From an uncultured Aquimarina sp. (GTDB lineage Bacteria; Bacteroidota; Bacteroidia; Flavobacteriales; Flavobacteriaceae): DNA of 64,000 nt. Positions 8,355 through 18,704 of the stretch are shown here, one piece after another (position 1 is the stretch's first letter; every line of letters starts with the position of its first letter). The stretch lies in assembly GCA_947489685.1 (NCBI GenBank), contig CANLEM010000001.1, positions 806,001 through 870,000 on the forward strand. The letters are read 5' to 3'. A program made the position numbers and the translations under genes. The notes beneath the pieces were generated by a model, which saw only the letters and a list, made by a program, of their open reading frames with translations, searched no databases and was not told where the DNA came from.

Positions 8355-10568
8355 ATGAAAAAAATAGGCGTCATACTAGTTGTACTTTGGTTACTGCCGG
8401 CGTGCATATATGGTCAGGAGAAAAAAGAAGCTGCCAGACCGGTTGCGCCTATGAGTATCAAGGGGTCTGTTAAAGAAGAAAGTACCAAAAAACCTATTAA
8501 AGGAGTCGATATCACGATAATGGGTAAAGGAACAGTGATCACAGATGTATTTGGAGATTTTAAAATACAGGCACGGGTTGGTGACGAGTTGGTGATTAGT
8601 CATGATAGTTTTGAGACCGTACATTATACCATTAAAGATGGGCAACGAATAGATGTAGAAGTACAAGAAAATCCTCAAGAGTCTAAATCAAAATCTTTTT
8701 CTAAGAAAAAAAGAGAATCGGTTTATCAAGAAAACCTAAATCAGGCAAAAGAAACGCTTAATAAAGATGCCGCAACTAGTATTGAGTTTATAACCAATGC
8801 ACTAGAGAGTGTAAGAGATGATGACGCTTCTGGCGACGCCAAAAAATCTGAGTTATATGAGACTTTGGCAGATATCTATAGCTATTGGAAGCAACCAGAT
8901 TTGGCAGAAAGTAATTATTTGATTAGTCTTTCAAACAAATACAATACTGATGTAAAAATAAAACTAGGCGCAGCCCAACTGGAAAACAAAAATTATCAAG
9001 GTGCTTTTAAAACCTTTGATCAGTTACATCGCTCACGATTAAACTCTAATCAAAGAATGTTGGTGTATGAAGGATTAGGAGATAGTAATAAGGGACTAGA
9101 AAATTATAAGGTTGCGATACAAAACTATAATAAAGCGCTTGCCATTGGCGAACGAAAAAAACTGGACGATAAAGTAATATCACTCAATTCTAAATTGGCC
9201 GAAATATTGCAGCAACAAGGAAATATATCTGATGCCGAAGGGTATTTGGATAACTCGGTGCAATTAGCACGCCAGAAAGATCGAAAAACGGCTGCCAGAC
9301 AAAGAAGTGTAGCTGCCGATTTTTATAATAAGAGTAATAGTTATGATAAAGAAATACAATTAAGAAAAGAAGCATTAGAAGATATCGGAGAGATTGAAGA
9401 AATTGCCGATGACGAAGCCCCATCCGAAGAGGATAGAGCGATTACCACACAAGTTCAAAATTATAAAATAGCAAACGCGTTTGCTGCTCAAGAAAAATTT
9501 GACGAGGCAATTACTTATTTTGAAGAAAGTAAAAAAGAAGCAGCTTCTAAGAATGATTTGATTGTTCAAAAGGATGCGACCAGAAAATTAGGTGAGGTGT
9601 ATCGCGAAAAAGGAGAGCTAAAAAAAGCATCCGAAGCTTTTGAAGAGTATGAGGCAATTGTAGATAAGCTACATATCCAAAAAGAACAAGAAATATCTCA
9701 AGCAGCACGATTTAGCCGTGAACTTGCATTAAGTGCAAATCGTATTACTACTCTAGAAAAAGATCGAGAATTAAACGAAACACGATATCAATTGGCTTTT
9801 GCCTCTCAAGAATTGGCTAATCAAAAAAGTCTACGGCAGCAGATTGTGATTTACTTTTTGATTGGACTTACTGTTTTATTACTGCTAGCGGCTTATCTTA
9901 TGTATCGCAATATGAAACAGCAACGATATGCCAACAACCTATTGGCTTTAAAATCGTTACGCTCTCAAATGAATCCGCATTTTATTTTTAATGCATTAAA
10001 CTCTGTAAACACATTTATAGCCACAAACGATGAAAGAACTGCTAATCGCTATCTCACAGATTTTTCGTTATTAATGAGGGCAGTTCTAGAGAACAGCGAA
10101 GAAAATTTTATTCCGCTAGAAAAAGAAATTGAATTACTAAAATTATACACGCAATTAGAGCACTTTAGATTTCAGGATAAATTTGAATATACTATTGATG
10201 TGGATCCCGATATTAGTGTAGGCGAATATATGATTCCGCCAATGTTGTTGCAACCTTATGTCGAGAATGCAGTATGGCACGGGTTGCGGTACAAATCAGA
10301 GAAAGGGTTGCTCTCCATACATTTCCGCAAACTTGATTACGATGCGATTGAGATTACCATAAGTGATAATGGTATCGGGAGAAAAAAATCTCAAGAATTA
10401 AAAACGCAAAATCAAAAATTACAAAAATCTCAAGGAATGGGTAATATCAAAAAAAGAATAGCCATTCTTAATAAGATGTATAAGGACAAAGTGGATGTTT
10501 TTATAACAGACTTAGAGGGTAATACCGAAGGAACTCTGGTAAAATTAATACTTAAAAAAGACAAATGA
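8355..10568 (+). CDS. LytS-type sensor histidine kinase with N-terminal carboxypeptidase-regulatory-like domain and TPRs
   Basis: SIKGSVKEESTKKPIKGVDITI (CarboxypepD_reg-like), TPR-like helical repeats, TM segment, LRSQMNPHFIFNALNSVNTFI (His_kinase), PPMLLQPYVENAVWHG, ISDNGIGRKKS. Confidence 0.9.
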   Translation: MKKIGVILVVLWLLPACIYGQEKKEAARPVAPMSIKGSVKEESTKKPIKGVDITIMGKGTVITDVFGDFKIQARVGDELVISHDSFETVHYTIKDGQRIDVEVQENPQESKSKSFSKKKRESVYQENLNQAKETLNKDAATSIEFITNALESVRDDDASGDAKKSELYETLADIYSYWKQPDLAESNYLISLSNKYNTDVKIKLGAAQLENKNYQGAFKTFDQLHRSRLNSNQRMLVYEGLGDSNKGLENYKVAIQNYNKALAIGERKKLDDKVISLNSKLAEILQQQGNISDAEGYLDNSVQLARQKDRKTAARQRSVAADFYNKSNSYDKEIQLRKEALEDIGEIEEIADDEAPSEEDRAITTQVQNYKIANAFAAQEKFDEAITYFEESKKEAASKNDLIVQKDATRKLGEVYREKGELKKASEAFEEYEAIVDKLHIQKEQEISQAARFSRELALSANRITTLEKDRELNETRYQLAFASQELANQKSLRQQIVIYFLIGLTVLLLLAAYLMYRNMKQQRYANNLLALKSLRSQMNPHFIFNALNSVNTFIATNDERTANRYLTDFSLLMRAVLENSEENFIPLEKEIELLKLYTQLEHFRFQDKFEYTIDVDPDISVGEYMIPPMLLQPYVENAVWHGLRYKSEKGLLSIHFRKLDYDAIEITISDNGIGRKKSQELKTQNQKLQKSQGMGNIKKRIAILNKMYKDKVDVFITDLEGNTEGTLVKLILKKDK

Positions 10569-11296
10569 ATTTAACTGCAATTATTGTAGATGATGAGGCT
10601 AATAGCCGAACTATTTTAAGAAATTATTTGGGTAAATATTGCCCAACGGTTAAGGTGTTGGGTGAAGCAGCTAGTGTAAAAGAAACATTAACGTTGTTAG
10701 AATCTCATGATCCCGATGTATTGTTTCTGGATGTAGAAATGCCCTATGGTAACGCTTTTGATTTTTTAGAGCAGGTTCCGGATCGAACCTTCGAAATTGT
10801 TTTTGTAACGGCCTATGATAATTATGCTGTAGAAGCATTAAATGCCCAAGCCACCTATTATTTGTTAAAACCAATTGCTATTGATGATCTTATTAAAGCA
10901 GTAACTCATGTAACCCATATTAAGCAAAGAGAAAATGCGTTGCAGGATACAGTTTTGGTGCCTAAAACGGCATTGGTAGAAGGTAAAATTACAATCCCAC
11001 AACAAGATGGTTTCGAAGTGTTAGAGATTGCCGATATTTTATATTGCGAGGCAGATGATAATTATACCAAAATTTATCTCGAAAAAGGTCAGAAACTAGT
11101 AAGCAAAACGCTTAAATATTTCGAAGAATCTTTAAAAACTCAGGGTTTTGCTCGAATACACAAAAGCCATTTGGTAAATGTGAGTAGGATTGTGAGATAT
11201 AGGAAAGGGAAGGGGGGAAGTGTTGTTCTTTCTTCGGGTAAAGAACTTTCTGTATCTTCTTCAAAAAAAGGAGCCCTTTTGGATTATTTTAAATAG
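10565..11296 (+). CDS. LytTR-family response regulator
   Basis: Receiver IIVDDEANSR...DVLFLDVEMP; C-terminal LytTR domain (ILYCEADDNYTKIYL...ARIHKSHLVNV). Overlaps kinase stop by 4 nt. Confidence 0.92.
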   Translation: MNLTAIIVDDEANSRTILRNYLGKYCPTVKVLGEAASVKETLTLLESHDPDVLFLDVEMPYGNAFDFLEQVPDRTFEIVFVTAYDNYAVEALNAQATYYLLKPIAIDDLIKAVTHVTHIKQRENALQDTVLVPKTALVEGKITIPQQDGFEVLEIADILYCEADDNYTKIYLEKGQKLVSKTLKYFEESLKTQGFARIHKSHLVNVSRIVRYRKGKGGSVVLSSGKELSVSSSKKGALLDYFK

Positions 11297-11301
11297 TTTA
11301 T

Positions 11302-12117
11302 TTAAAAATCTAAACCTTCTACAGCATAGGTAACTGCTGTATTTGTCTTTACAATATCTTGTAACACTTGTATATCTCCATTGGTATAGAGCATATGTTT
11401 TCCGGGTGTAGTACTTGGGTTTAGTATTTTATTTGTGGTTAGTATCGCTTTGGTTTGCCTGGCCACAGCTTCTCCCGAATCAATTATTTTAACACTATTA
11501 GATAACATCTTTTTTAAAATAGGGATTAAATATGGATAATGTGTGCACCCTAAAACAAGATGGTCAATATGTTGTGCTACCATGGGTGTAAGATAAGAAT
11601 GAAGCAGCTCATGCATTTCTGAAGAATGGATCTTGCCTTCTTCTATAAGTTCGACTAATCCTGTACCAATTACTTCTATTACTTCAATGTTTTGAGCATA
11701 CAGATCAGAGGTTTCTGCAAATAATTCGCTGGATAAGGTGCCTTTGGTGGCGAGTACGCCAACTTTTTTGGTTTGGGTGTGGATTGCAGCAGGTTTTATA
11801 GCAGGTTCGATACCGATAAACGGAATATCATATGTAGATCGCAATACTTTTATAGCATTTGTAGTGGCTGTATTGCAGGCCACAACGATAATTTTGCAAT
11901 TAAACTCTAGAAGTTTTTCTGTGTTTTTAATGCTAAGTGCTAAGATTTCTTCTTTGCTGCGTTTACCGTATGGTGCATATTTACTATCGGCCAAAAAGAT
12001 AGTGTTTTCATTGGGTAAAGCAGTTGTAATTTCTTTCCATATGGAAGTACCCCCAATACCCGAATCAAATATACCAATTGCTTGATTTTGCACCATTTCT
12101 ACTGTAATTTGTTTCAA
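11302..12117 (-). CDS. murI: Glutamate racemase
   Basis: IGIFDSGIGGTSIWKEI, VACNTATTNAI, LGCTHYPYL. Confidence 0.95.
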   Translation of the reverse strand: MKQITVEMVQNQAIGIFDSGIGGTSIWKEITTALPNENTIFLADSKYAPYGKRSKEEILALSIKNTEKLLEFNCKIIVVACNTATTNAIKVLRSTYDIPFIGIEPAIKPAAIHTQTKKVGVLATKGTLSSELFAETSDLYAQNIEVIEVIGTGLVELIEEGKIHSSEMHELLHSYLTPMVAQHIDHLVLGCTHYPYLIPILKKMLSNSVKIIDSGEAVARQTKAILTTNKILNPSTTPGKHMLYTNGDIQVLQDIVKTNTAVTYAVEGLDF

Positions 12118-12122
12118 AAATA

Positions 12123-12156
12123 AAAAAGACAGCGAGATCTTGTCTCACTGTCTTTA
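12123..12156 (-). terminator. Hairpin between ompH-like gene and murI
   Basis: AAAGACAGCGAGA-TCTTG-TCTCACTGTCTTT. Confidence 0.6.
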
Positions 12157-12181
12157 ATTTTTATCTGTCAAAGTAGATATA

Positions 12182-12691
12182 TTATATACCTAAATCTTTT
12201 TTTACATCTGCCATAAGGTTTTTACCGTCGGCCATGATTACTCCAGTTCCTGTAGTCGAATCTAATACATACTGAAAACCTTGAGCTCTTGCAACCTTTT
12301 GGATTGAAGTACGAGCTTTTTCATATATAGGCTTCATTAATTCGATCTCTTTTTTCTGAAGATCCTGAAGTGCATTAGTTCTGTAATCGTTAATACTTTT
12401 TTCGGTAGCTTGAATTTCTTGCTGTCTTTTTAAGTTCTCTTCATCAGTTTTAGTTTCTGCTTCTTGAGAATATCTTTTGATAGTGCTTTGTAATTCTAGA
12501 ACCATATTTCTAATCTCAGCGTCATAAGTTTTGTTCAACTTTTCGATCTCGCTTTTAGCAGCTTTAAATGCAGGCATTGCTTCAACCAATTCTTGCGATG
12601 CTATATGTGCTACTTTAGATTGAGCGTTTACAAAACCTGAAGTTCCTATAGTAATTGCAATAGCTACTAGTAATGTTCTAAATTGTTTCAT
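12182..12691 (-). CDS. OmpH/Skp family periplasmic chaperone
   Basis: Signal peptide, KVAHIASQELVEAMPAFKAAKSEIEKL, coiled coil, C-terminal YVLDSTTGTGVI. Confidence 0.9.
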   Translation of the reverse strand: MKQFRTLLVAIAITIGTSGFVNAQSKVAHIASQELVEAMPAFKAAKSEIEKLNKTYDAEIRNMVLELQSTIKRYSQEAETKTDEENLKRQQEIQATEKSINDYRTNALQDLQKKEIELMKPIYEKARTSIQKVARAQGFQYVLDSTTGTGVIMADGKNLMADVKKDLGI

Positions 12692-12742
12692 TTGTAAGTA
12701 ATATTAAAGGGTGTTATAAATTTTAAATTATTTTTCTAATTA

Positions 12743-13588
12743 TTAGCAGCCTCCATCATTTGATTGACCACCGTCTTCTTTTAATTTTTCTTTTGCAGCT
12801 TTTAAAGCATTGATAGAATCCTTTTTCTTTTTTTGTAATTCTAACAATTTTGCTCTTCTTTCTTCAAATTCTTTTCTCTTCGCAGCTCTAATAGAGTCTC
12901 TTTCTGCCTTACGTTGCGCTAATAGTTGTTCTCTTTCTGATTGCTTTTGCAATGTAGCTCTTTCTCGATCTGTTACTTCTCTTTCTTGCTCAGCATTTCT
13001 CTTTTCAGACCTTTCTAGAGATTTCTTTTCCTTCTTACTATTTAGCTGCTTTCTTTTTGATGCTCTATTTAATCTAAGCAGAACCTGATCACTAATATCA
13101 TATCGATCTGCAGAGTACAACATCACCAAGTCGGCAGTTTTATCAAAAACAAAATCATATTTTTTGTTTTTTGCAATTTCCTGAACGGCAACAAAAACTT
13201 GATCTTGAACCGGTTGTACCAATCTTTTTTTCTGAAGAAATAAATCTCCATTAGGACCGAATCGTTTTTGCTGATATTCTAATATTTCTTTTTCTTTAAA
13301 GAAGATATCCTCTTCTCGTTCTTCAATTAATTCTTTAGTTAATAAAACTCTTTCATTATTAAGATCCTTTCGCATTTCTTCTACTTCCTTCAATTCGGCT
13401 TCGATCTCAACTTTCCATTTTTGTACTTTGGTTTCAAGTTCAGAAGCAGCTTCATTATATTCTGAAACATTTTCTAGGATATACTCCATATCGATGTAAC
13501 CAATTCTGATACCTTTTTGTGCATTTGCTGTTTGTGTGAATGATAGCCAAGCCATCACAGCAAAGATTAAAAGAGCCTTTGTTTTCAT
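12743..13588 (-). CDS. OmpH/Skp family protein with long charged C-terminal tail
   Basis: RIGYIDMEYILENVSEYNEAASELE, YDFVFDKTADLVMLY, then K/E/R-rich tail. Confidence 0.88.
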   Translation of the reverse strand: MKTKALLIFAVMAWLSFTQTANAQKGIRIGYIDMEYILENVSEYNEAASELETKVQKWKVEIEAELKEVEEMRKDLNNERVLLTKELIEEREEDIFFKEKEILEYQQKRFGPNGDLFLQKKRLVQPVQDQVFVAVQEIAKNKKYDFVFDKTADLVMLYSADRYDISDQVLLRLNRASKRKQLNSKKEKKSLERSEKRNAEQEREVTDRERATLQKQSEREQLLAQRKAERDSIRAAKRKEFEERRAKLLELQKKKKDSINALKAAKEKLKEDGGQSNDGGC

Positions 13589-13623
13589 AACTTTGTTTAT
13601 TTATTGAAATAATCGTGCCAAAA

Positions 13624-16260
13624 TTAAAACTGCTGTCCTATAATAAAATGGGTTTCAAAACCATTAGCCCCTGTATTGGTTCCTGGTATAGGATCAAATC
13701 CATACCCTAAATCAATACCTAATAACCCAAAAGCTGGCATAAATATACGTAAACCTGCTCCAGCAGAACGGTTTAACTGAAAAGGATTGAATCCTTTAAA
13801 GCTGTCGTATGATGCTCCACCTTCTAAAAATGCTAGCATATAAATTGATGCCGCTGGTTTTAGTGTTATAGGATAACGAAGTTCTAACGAATATTTGTTA
13901 TAAATTGTTGCACCATCTCCATCAAAATCTTGATCATTTGGTCTGCTTAACGGAATTAAAGACTGATTAGGGTATCCTCTAAGTGCCACAACTTCTCTTC
14001 CATCAAGACTTGTAGCTCCTAATCCATCTCCTCCAAGAAAATAACGCTCAAAAGGAATATTACCTCGATCATTATTATAAGCTCCTAAGAAACCATACTC
14101 GGCACTAGTTTTTAGAACCAAAGGTTTTTTGCCAAGATTTACAAGACGAGTATACCATGTTCCATCAAACTTAAGTTTGTAATACTCTAACCACTTAAAG
14201 CGTTCTTGATCAATTTCTCCGATTGCATCATTTATTTCAGTATTTCTAACAACATCTCTAGAATCTGTTAAGTCAAGATTGCTTCTTTCTTCATCCAAAG
14301 CACTTCGTTGCGATGCTAAGGCGCTATAATCCTTTCCATCAAACAAAGAATATGGTAGAGATAGCTTAGCTACAATATTAAATTCGGATCCACCAATTGG
14401 AAAAATAGGGTTTACCGTGGTGTTATTACGACTTAATCCTATAGTGTATGATAAATCATTTGATGATCCATTACCAAAGGTAAATAATCTAGTGTTATAA
14501 TTCTTTAAATTATAATGTCTAACACTTATTGCTTGAGATAAGGTGAAGTAATTGTCTGGCCAGTTTAATCTTTTGGCAATACCAATCGATCCACCCGTAA
14601 TAAGAAATTTACTATCCCTATCCACATCACGGTTAATATTGTTAAATAAAAACTGAATAGTATGCGAAAAAGAAGTAGATAGTTGATAAGGTCTTTTTCC
14701 TCCTAACCATGGTTCTATAAATGAAAGGCTGTACGTTTGAAAAAACCTACTGGCCTGAGCTCTTAGTCGTAACGTTTGTCCGTCACCCATAGGTAATGGG
14801 CTATAGGCTTTGCCATTAAAAATATTTCGAATAGAGAAATTATTAAATGCTAATCCCAGGGTTCCTACAAATCCACCACCTCCAAATCCACCTTGGAGTT
14901 CTATCTGGCTGGATCCTTTTTCTACTACAGGATAATTAATATCAATTGTCCCAGCTTGTGGATTGGCATTTTTAAATTGAGGTTCTAGTTGTTCAGGATC
15001 AAAGAATCCTAACTGTCCAATTTCACGAACGGTTCTTACTACCAAGTCCTTGCTGTATCGTTGTCCTGGTCTTGTACGTAAAATCCTGTGTATTACATGG
15101 TCATTGGTTTTATCATTTCCAGTTACCGTGATATGATCAAAATAAGTAAGTTTCCCTTCACGAATTCGAATTTCGAAATCTATAGTATCATTATATACGT
15201 TAGTTTCTACAGCGTCAATACTAGAGAATAAATATCCGTTATTTTGATATAAATTGGTGAGATCATCAGCATCAGGCTTGGTATTATCTGCGATTTGTTT
15301 TTCAAGCAAAACCCCATTGTATACATCACCTTTTTTAATAACTAGTTGCCTGGCTAATTCTCGGTCAGTATATACGCTATTACCCAAGAAATTAATATTT
15401 CCGAAATAATATTTATTACCTTCTTCGATATTTAAGTTTAACGATACGCTCTTATTATCCTCTACGATTAATGTGTCAGACGTTATACGAGCATCTCGAT
15501 ATCCCTTTTCCTTATATTTGGTTATAATATTAGCTTTATCTTCTTGATAATCGGCTTTGATATATTTTGAGCGTTTCCAGAAACGATATCCCTTTTTTTG
15601 CTTGGTGTTTTTCATTGCCCTGCGCACCTTGGCATCAGATAATTGCTCGTTTCCAACAATGTTAATTTGATCAACTTTAACACGATCCCCTTTATCTAAG
15701 CGAAGTACCATGTTTACTTTATTAGAGGCAATAGTATCTTTAACTGGAGTGGTGTTAATGGCAACTTTGGTGTTTAAAAAACCTTCTTTTTTGTATTTAT
15801 TAGAAATAAAGTTTCGGGTAGTAGTAATAAGGTTTTCTGTAACCTTAGCTCCTTTGGTTAAACCATTATCTTTAATTAATTCTTCTCCTTTACGCTTTTT
15901 TACACCTTCTATTCTAACTTCATTAAGTTCTGGTACTTCCTGAATATTAATTTCAATATCAGCAACCTCTCCTTCGACATTGGTGATATAAAAATTAATA
16001 TCGCTAAACAATTCAAGATCCCATAACTTTTTGATCACCTTACTAATTCGATCTCCAGGAAGAAAAATACGTTCTCCTTTTCTAAGCCCTGTGAAAGTGA
16101 TTACCGTTTTCTCGTTGTAGCTGGTAGTACCGGTTACATTGATTTCTCCAAGAATATATTGTTTCCCATTAGAGCCAGGTACACTTTGTGCAGATATTGT
16201 TAATGTGTTTATAAATAAGGCAAGTAACGTAAAATACGCAATAGGTAATTTTTTTGTCAT
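13624..16260 (-). CDS. bamA: Outer membrane protein assembly factor BamA
   Basis: POTRA repeats and C-terminal surface-antigen barrel (GYGFDPIPG...FETHFIIGQQF). Start chosen at MTKKLPIAYF rather than the track's extension into uppS. Confidence 0.92.
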   Translation of the reverse strand: MTKKLPIAYFTLLALFINTLTISAQSVPGSNGKQYILGEINVTGTTSYNEKTVITFTGLRKGERIFLPGDRISKVIKKLWDLELFSDINFYITNVEGEVADIEINIQEVPELNEVRIEGVKKRKGEELIKDNGLTKGAKVTENLITTTRNFISNKYKKEGFLNTKVAINTTPVKDTIASNKVNMVLRLDKGDRVKVDQINIVGNEQLSDAKVRRAMKNTKQKKGYRFWKRSKYIKADYQEDKANIITKYKEKGYRDARITSDTLIVEDNKSVSLNLNIEEGNKYYFGNINFLGNSVYTDRELARQLVIKKGDVYNGVLLEKQIADNTKPDADDLTNLYQNNGYLFSSIDAVETNVYNDTIDFEIRIREGKLTYFDHITVTGNDKTNDHVIHRILRTRPGQRYSKDLVVRTVREIGQLGFFDPEQLEPQFKNANPQAGTIDINYPVVEKGSSQIELQGGFGGGGFVGTLGLAFNNFSIRNIFNGKAYSPLPMGDGQTLRLRAQASRFFQTYSLSFIEPWLGGKRPYQLSTSFSHTIQFLFNNINRDVDRDSKFLITGGSIGIAKRLNWPDNYFTLSQAISVRHYNLKNYNTRLFTFGNGSSNDLSYTIGLSRNNTTVNPIFPIGGSEFNIVAKLSLPYSLFDGKDYSALASQRSALDEERSNLDLTDSRDVVRNTEINDAIGEIDQERFKWLEYYKLKFDGTWYTRLVNLGKKPLVLKTSAEYGFLGAYNNDRGNIPFERYFLGGDGLGATSLDGREVVALRGYPNQSLIPLSRPNDQDFDGDGATIYNKYSLELRYPITLKPAASIYMLAFLEGGASYDSFKGFNPFQLNRSAGAGLRIFMPAFGLLGIDLGYGFDPIPGTNTGANGFETHFIIGQQF

Positions 16261-16264
16261 TTCT

Positions 16265-17002
16265 TTAACTGAGCTGCTCACTAGTTTTTCCAAATCTTCT
16301 TTCTCTTTTTTGATAATTGTAAATGGCTTCAAATAAATCTGATTTTTTAAAATCAGGCCATAAAACTTCTGTAAAATATAATTCTGCGTACGCAATCTGC
16401 CATAATAGGAAATTACTGATACGTTGCTCCCCGCTGGTACGTATCAATAAATCAACATCAGGTAGATTTTTTGTATACAAATGCTCATTAATGACTGTTT
16501 CATTTATAAGATGTGGCGAAATTACACCATTTTTAACTTTAATACTTATTTCTTCGATAGTTTTTATCAGTTCTTCACGACTTCCATAACTTAACGCTAA
16601 AGTTAGCGTCATGCGATCATTAGATTTAGTCTTTTCAATCACTTCCAAAAGCTCTACTTGGGCTTTTTTTGGTAATGATTCTAGATTTCCAATCGCATTA
16701 AGTTTGATGTTGTTTTTTTGAAGAGTTTTTATTTCTTTTTTAAGAGAGCTTACCAAAAGTTTCATTAGGGTTTCTACTTCCAGTTTTGGTCTGTTCCAGT
16801 TTTCTGTAGAAAAAGCATATAAGGTAAGATACTTTACTCCAATTTCGGCACTGCTTTCTACTGCTTCTCGTACAGCCTTGGTACCATTTTCATGGCCGAC
16901 TGCTCTAAAAAAGCCTTTCTTTTTAGCCCACCTACCATTGCCATCCATAATGATGGCTACGTGCTCAGGGATATTAGAGTTTAATTGTTCTTTATTAATC
17001 AT
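16265..17002 (-). CDS. uppS: Isoprenyl transferase (undecaprenyl diphosphate synthase)
   Basis: HVAIIMDGNGRWAKKKG, RTSGEQRISNFLLWQIAYAELYF. Confidence 0.95.
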   Translation of the reverse strand: MINKEQLNSNIPEHVAIIMDGNGRWAKKKGFFRAVGHENGTKAVREAVESSAEIGVKYLTLYAFSTENWNRPKLEVETLMKLLVSSLKKEIKTLQKNNIKLNAIGNLESLPKKAQVELLEVIEKTKSNDRMTLTLALSYGSREELIKTIEEISIKVKNGVISPHLINETVINEHLYTKNLPDVDLLIRTSGEQRISNFLLWQIAYAELYFTEVLWPDFKKSDLFEAIYNYQKRERRFGKTSEQLS

Positions 17003-17004
17003 TA

Positions 17005-17682
17005 TTAGAATGCACAATCACAAGGTATTCTACCCCAGGTATATGATAATGTAATACCTGTAAAAATATACCAGTCATTGTTATTTAAATTACCAAATCC
17101 TGTACCAAATCTGTCGTCAGGATCACTACCGTCCAAATTATCGGTAAAGGTGTAACGAGCACCAATTTCGGCTCCTATTACAAAATCTCTACCAAGAGTT
17201 TTCTTTATTCCTAATACCATAGGGATAGCAAAACTCCACCTATCACTATACGCTTCAATTTGGTTGTTCGAATCTACAGCTTGAGCACCATAATTAAATG
17301 TTGTGATTCCGCTATAAATATATGGAGTAAATTGGGGTTTACCATCATATAGGTACCATTCCCAGAAATTAAACTCCATTCCCAATGATATTTCTTTTAC
17401 AGAATTAGAAAAGCTGAATCCTCTTACTTTCCTTCTTTCATCTCCTTTTGAGTCATCCGCATCTAATGCTGCGTATAAAAATGATGCTCTAAACGCATGG
17501 CGCTTACTTCTATTCCATTTTCCTATCGCACCAAAAGCAACATCATTGGGTGCAATATAGTAAGTAGATCCAACATCACCTACAAAATTAGCTCCTCCTG
17601 CGATTAATCCTACTTCATAGGTTTGTGACGCCATTGATTGTACAAAAAACACGATAATTATAAACGATGCTAAGTATCTCAT
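17005..17682 (-). CDS. DUF6089-like outer membrane beta-barrel protein
   Basis: Signal peptide, barrel-like repeats, position upstream of uppS-bamA typical for Bacteroidota. Confidence 0.75.
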   Translation of the reverse strand: MRYLASFIIIVFFVQSMASQTYEVGLIAGGANFVGDVGSTYYIAPNDVAFGAIGKWNRSKRHAFRASFLYAALDADDSKGDERRKVRGFSFSNSVKEISLGMEFNFWEWYLYDGKPQFTPYIYSGITTFNYGAQAVDSNNQIEAYSDRWSFAIPMVLGIKKTLGRDFVIGAEIGARYTFTDNLDGSDPDDRFGTGFGNLNNNDWYIFTGITLSYTWGRIPCDCAF

Positions 17683-17782
17683 AGATTTTCAAAAGTTTGC
17701 AAATATAACAATTAACTTTAGTACACAAGAATTTGAGTAAAATAGTATGAATTAAAAAACACTTTTTAGTAGATTTTATTGT

Positions 17783-18667
17783 TTAATTGCGTTTATCTTC
17801 TCCCCAAAGCATCTTTTTACGTAATGTTTGTAGGAAACTCTCGTCCTGCAAAATAACCATATTTATCTTGAAAGGAGCCTTTTTAATAATTACTGTAGTC
17901 TCATTGGGTAATGTATGGATTCTCGAATCCAAAGAAACCAGATATGTGTCTTCTCGTCCAGACACTTGTAACTTTATTTCCTGATTATCGGGTATTACCA
18001 GTGGTCTTGCATTAAGGTTGTGTGGTGCAATAGGTGTAAGCATCATACTTTCGGCATCTGGCATCATTACAGGCCCACCGCAACTTAAAGAATAACCTGT
18101 GGACCCTGTTGGGGTCGAGACAATTAGGCCGTCTGCCCAATACGAGGTTAAAAATTCATTATTAAGGCTGGTATGTACGGTAATCATAGAGGTAGTATTT
18201 CTTCTGCTAACTGCGATCTCATTCATAGCAAAATTTAATACGCCAAATTCTTCGGTTGCAGGTAAAGTTTCTACAGTTACCAAACTTCTTGAAGAGATAT
18301 AGAACTTTTTGTTAAGGATTAAAGAAATACTCTCTTTTATTTCTTCTTTTTGAATGGTTGCCAAAAAACCAAGTCTTCCGGTATTTATTCCGGCAATTGG
18401 AATACCCAAATCTCTAACATAGGTTATAGTCTTTAAAATAGTACCATCGCCACCAATACTAAAAAAGAGATCGTATGAAGTATCTAGTTCTTCAAATGTG
18501 CTGAAATGAGAATATGATTTATCGATTTCATCATGAAGATTTATGAGTTCAAGAAAATTCTTTTCAATAACTACCTCTACACCATTTTCGTCAAGAGTTT
18601 CTAATAGTTGTTGGATATATATTCCAGAATTCTTGTGATAGAACTGTCCATAAATACCGATTTTCAT
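17783..18667 (-). CDS. nadK: NAD kinase
   Basis: FSIGGDGTILKTI, GINTGRLGFLA, STPTGSTGYSLSCGGP. Confidence 0.95.
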   Translation of the reverse strand: MKIGIYGQFYHKNSGIYIQQLLETLDENGVEVVIEKNFLELINLHDEIDKSYSHFSTFEELDTSYDLFFSIGGDGTILKTITYVRDLGIPIAGINTGRLGFLATIQKEEIKESISLILNKKFYISSRSLVTVETLPATEEFGVLNFAMNEIAVSRRNTTSMITVHTSLNNEFLTSYWADGLIVSTPTGSTGYSLSCGGPVMMPDAESMMLTPIAPHNLNARPLVIPDNQEIKLQVSGREDTYLVSLDSRIHTLPNETTVIIKKAPFKINMVILQDESFLQTLRKKMLWGEDKRN

Positions 18668-18704
18668 TAGGATGTGATTTGTGTTAGTTGGTTAGGTAAA
18701 AATG

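Noticed and set aside
12810-13088. Ser/Phe-rich plus-strand ORF
   Set aside because: Antisense of the K/E/R-rich tail of the OmpH-like protein; composition artefact.
16261-16395. N-terminal extension of bamA into uppS as given in the ORF track
   Set aside because: A signal peptide begins at MTKKLPIAYF (start 16260); the extension overlaps uppS coding sequence.
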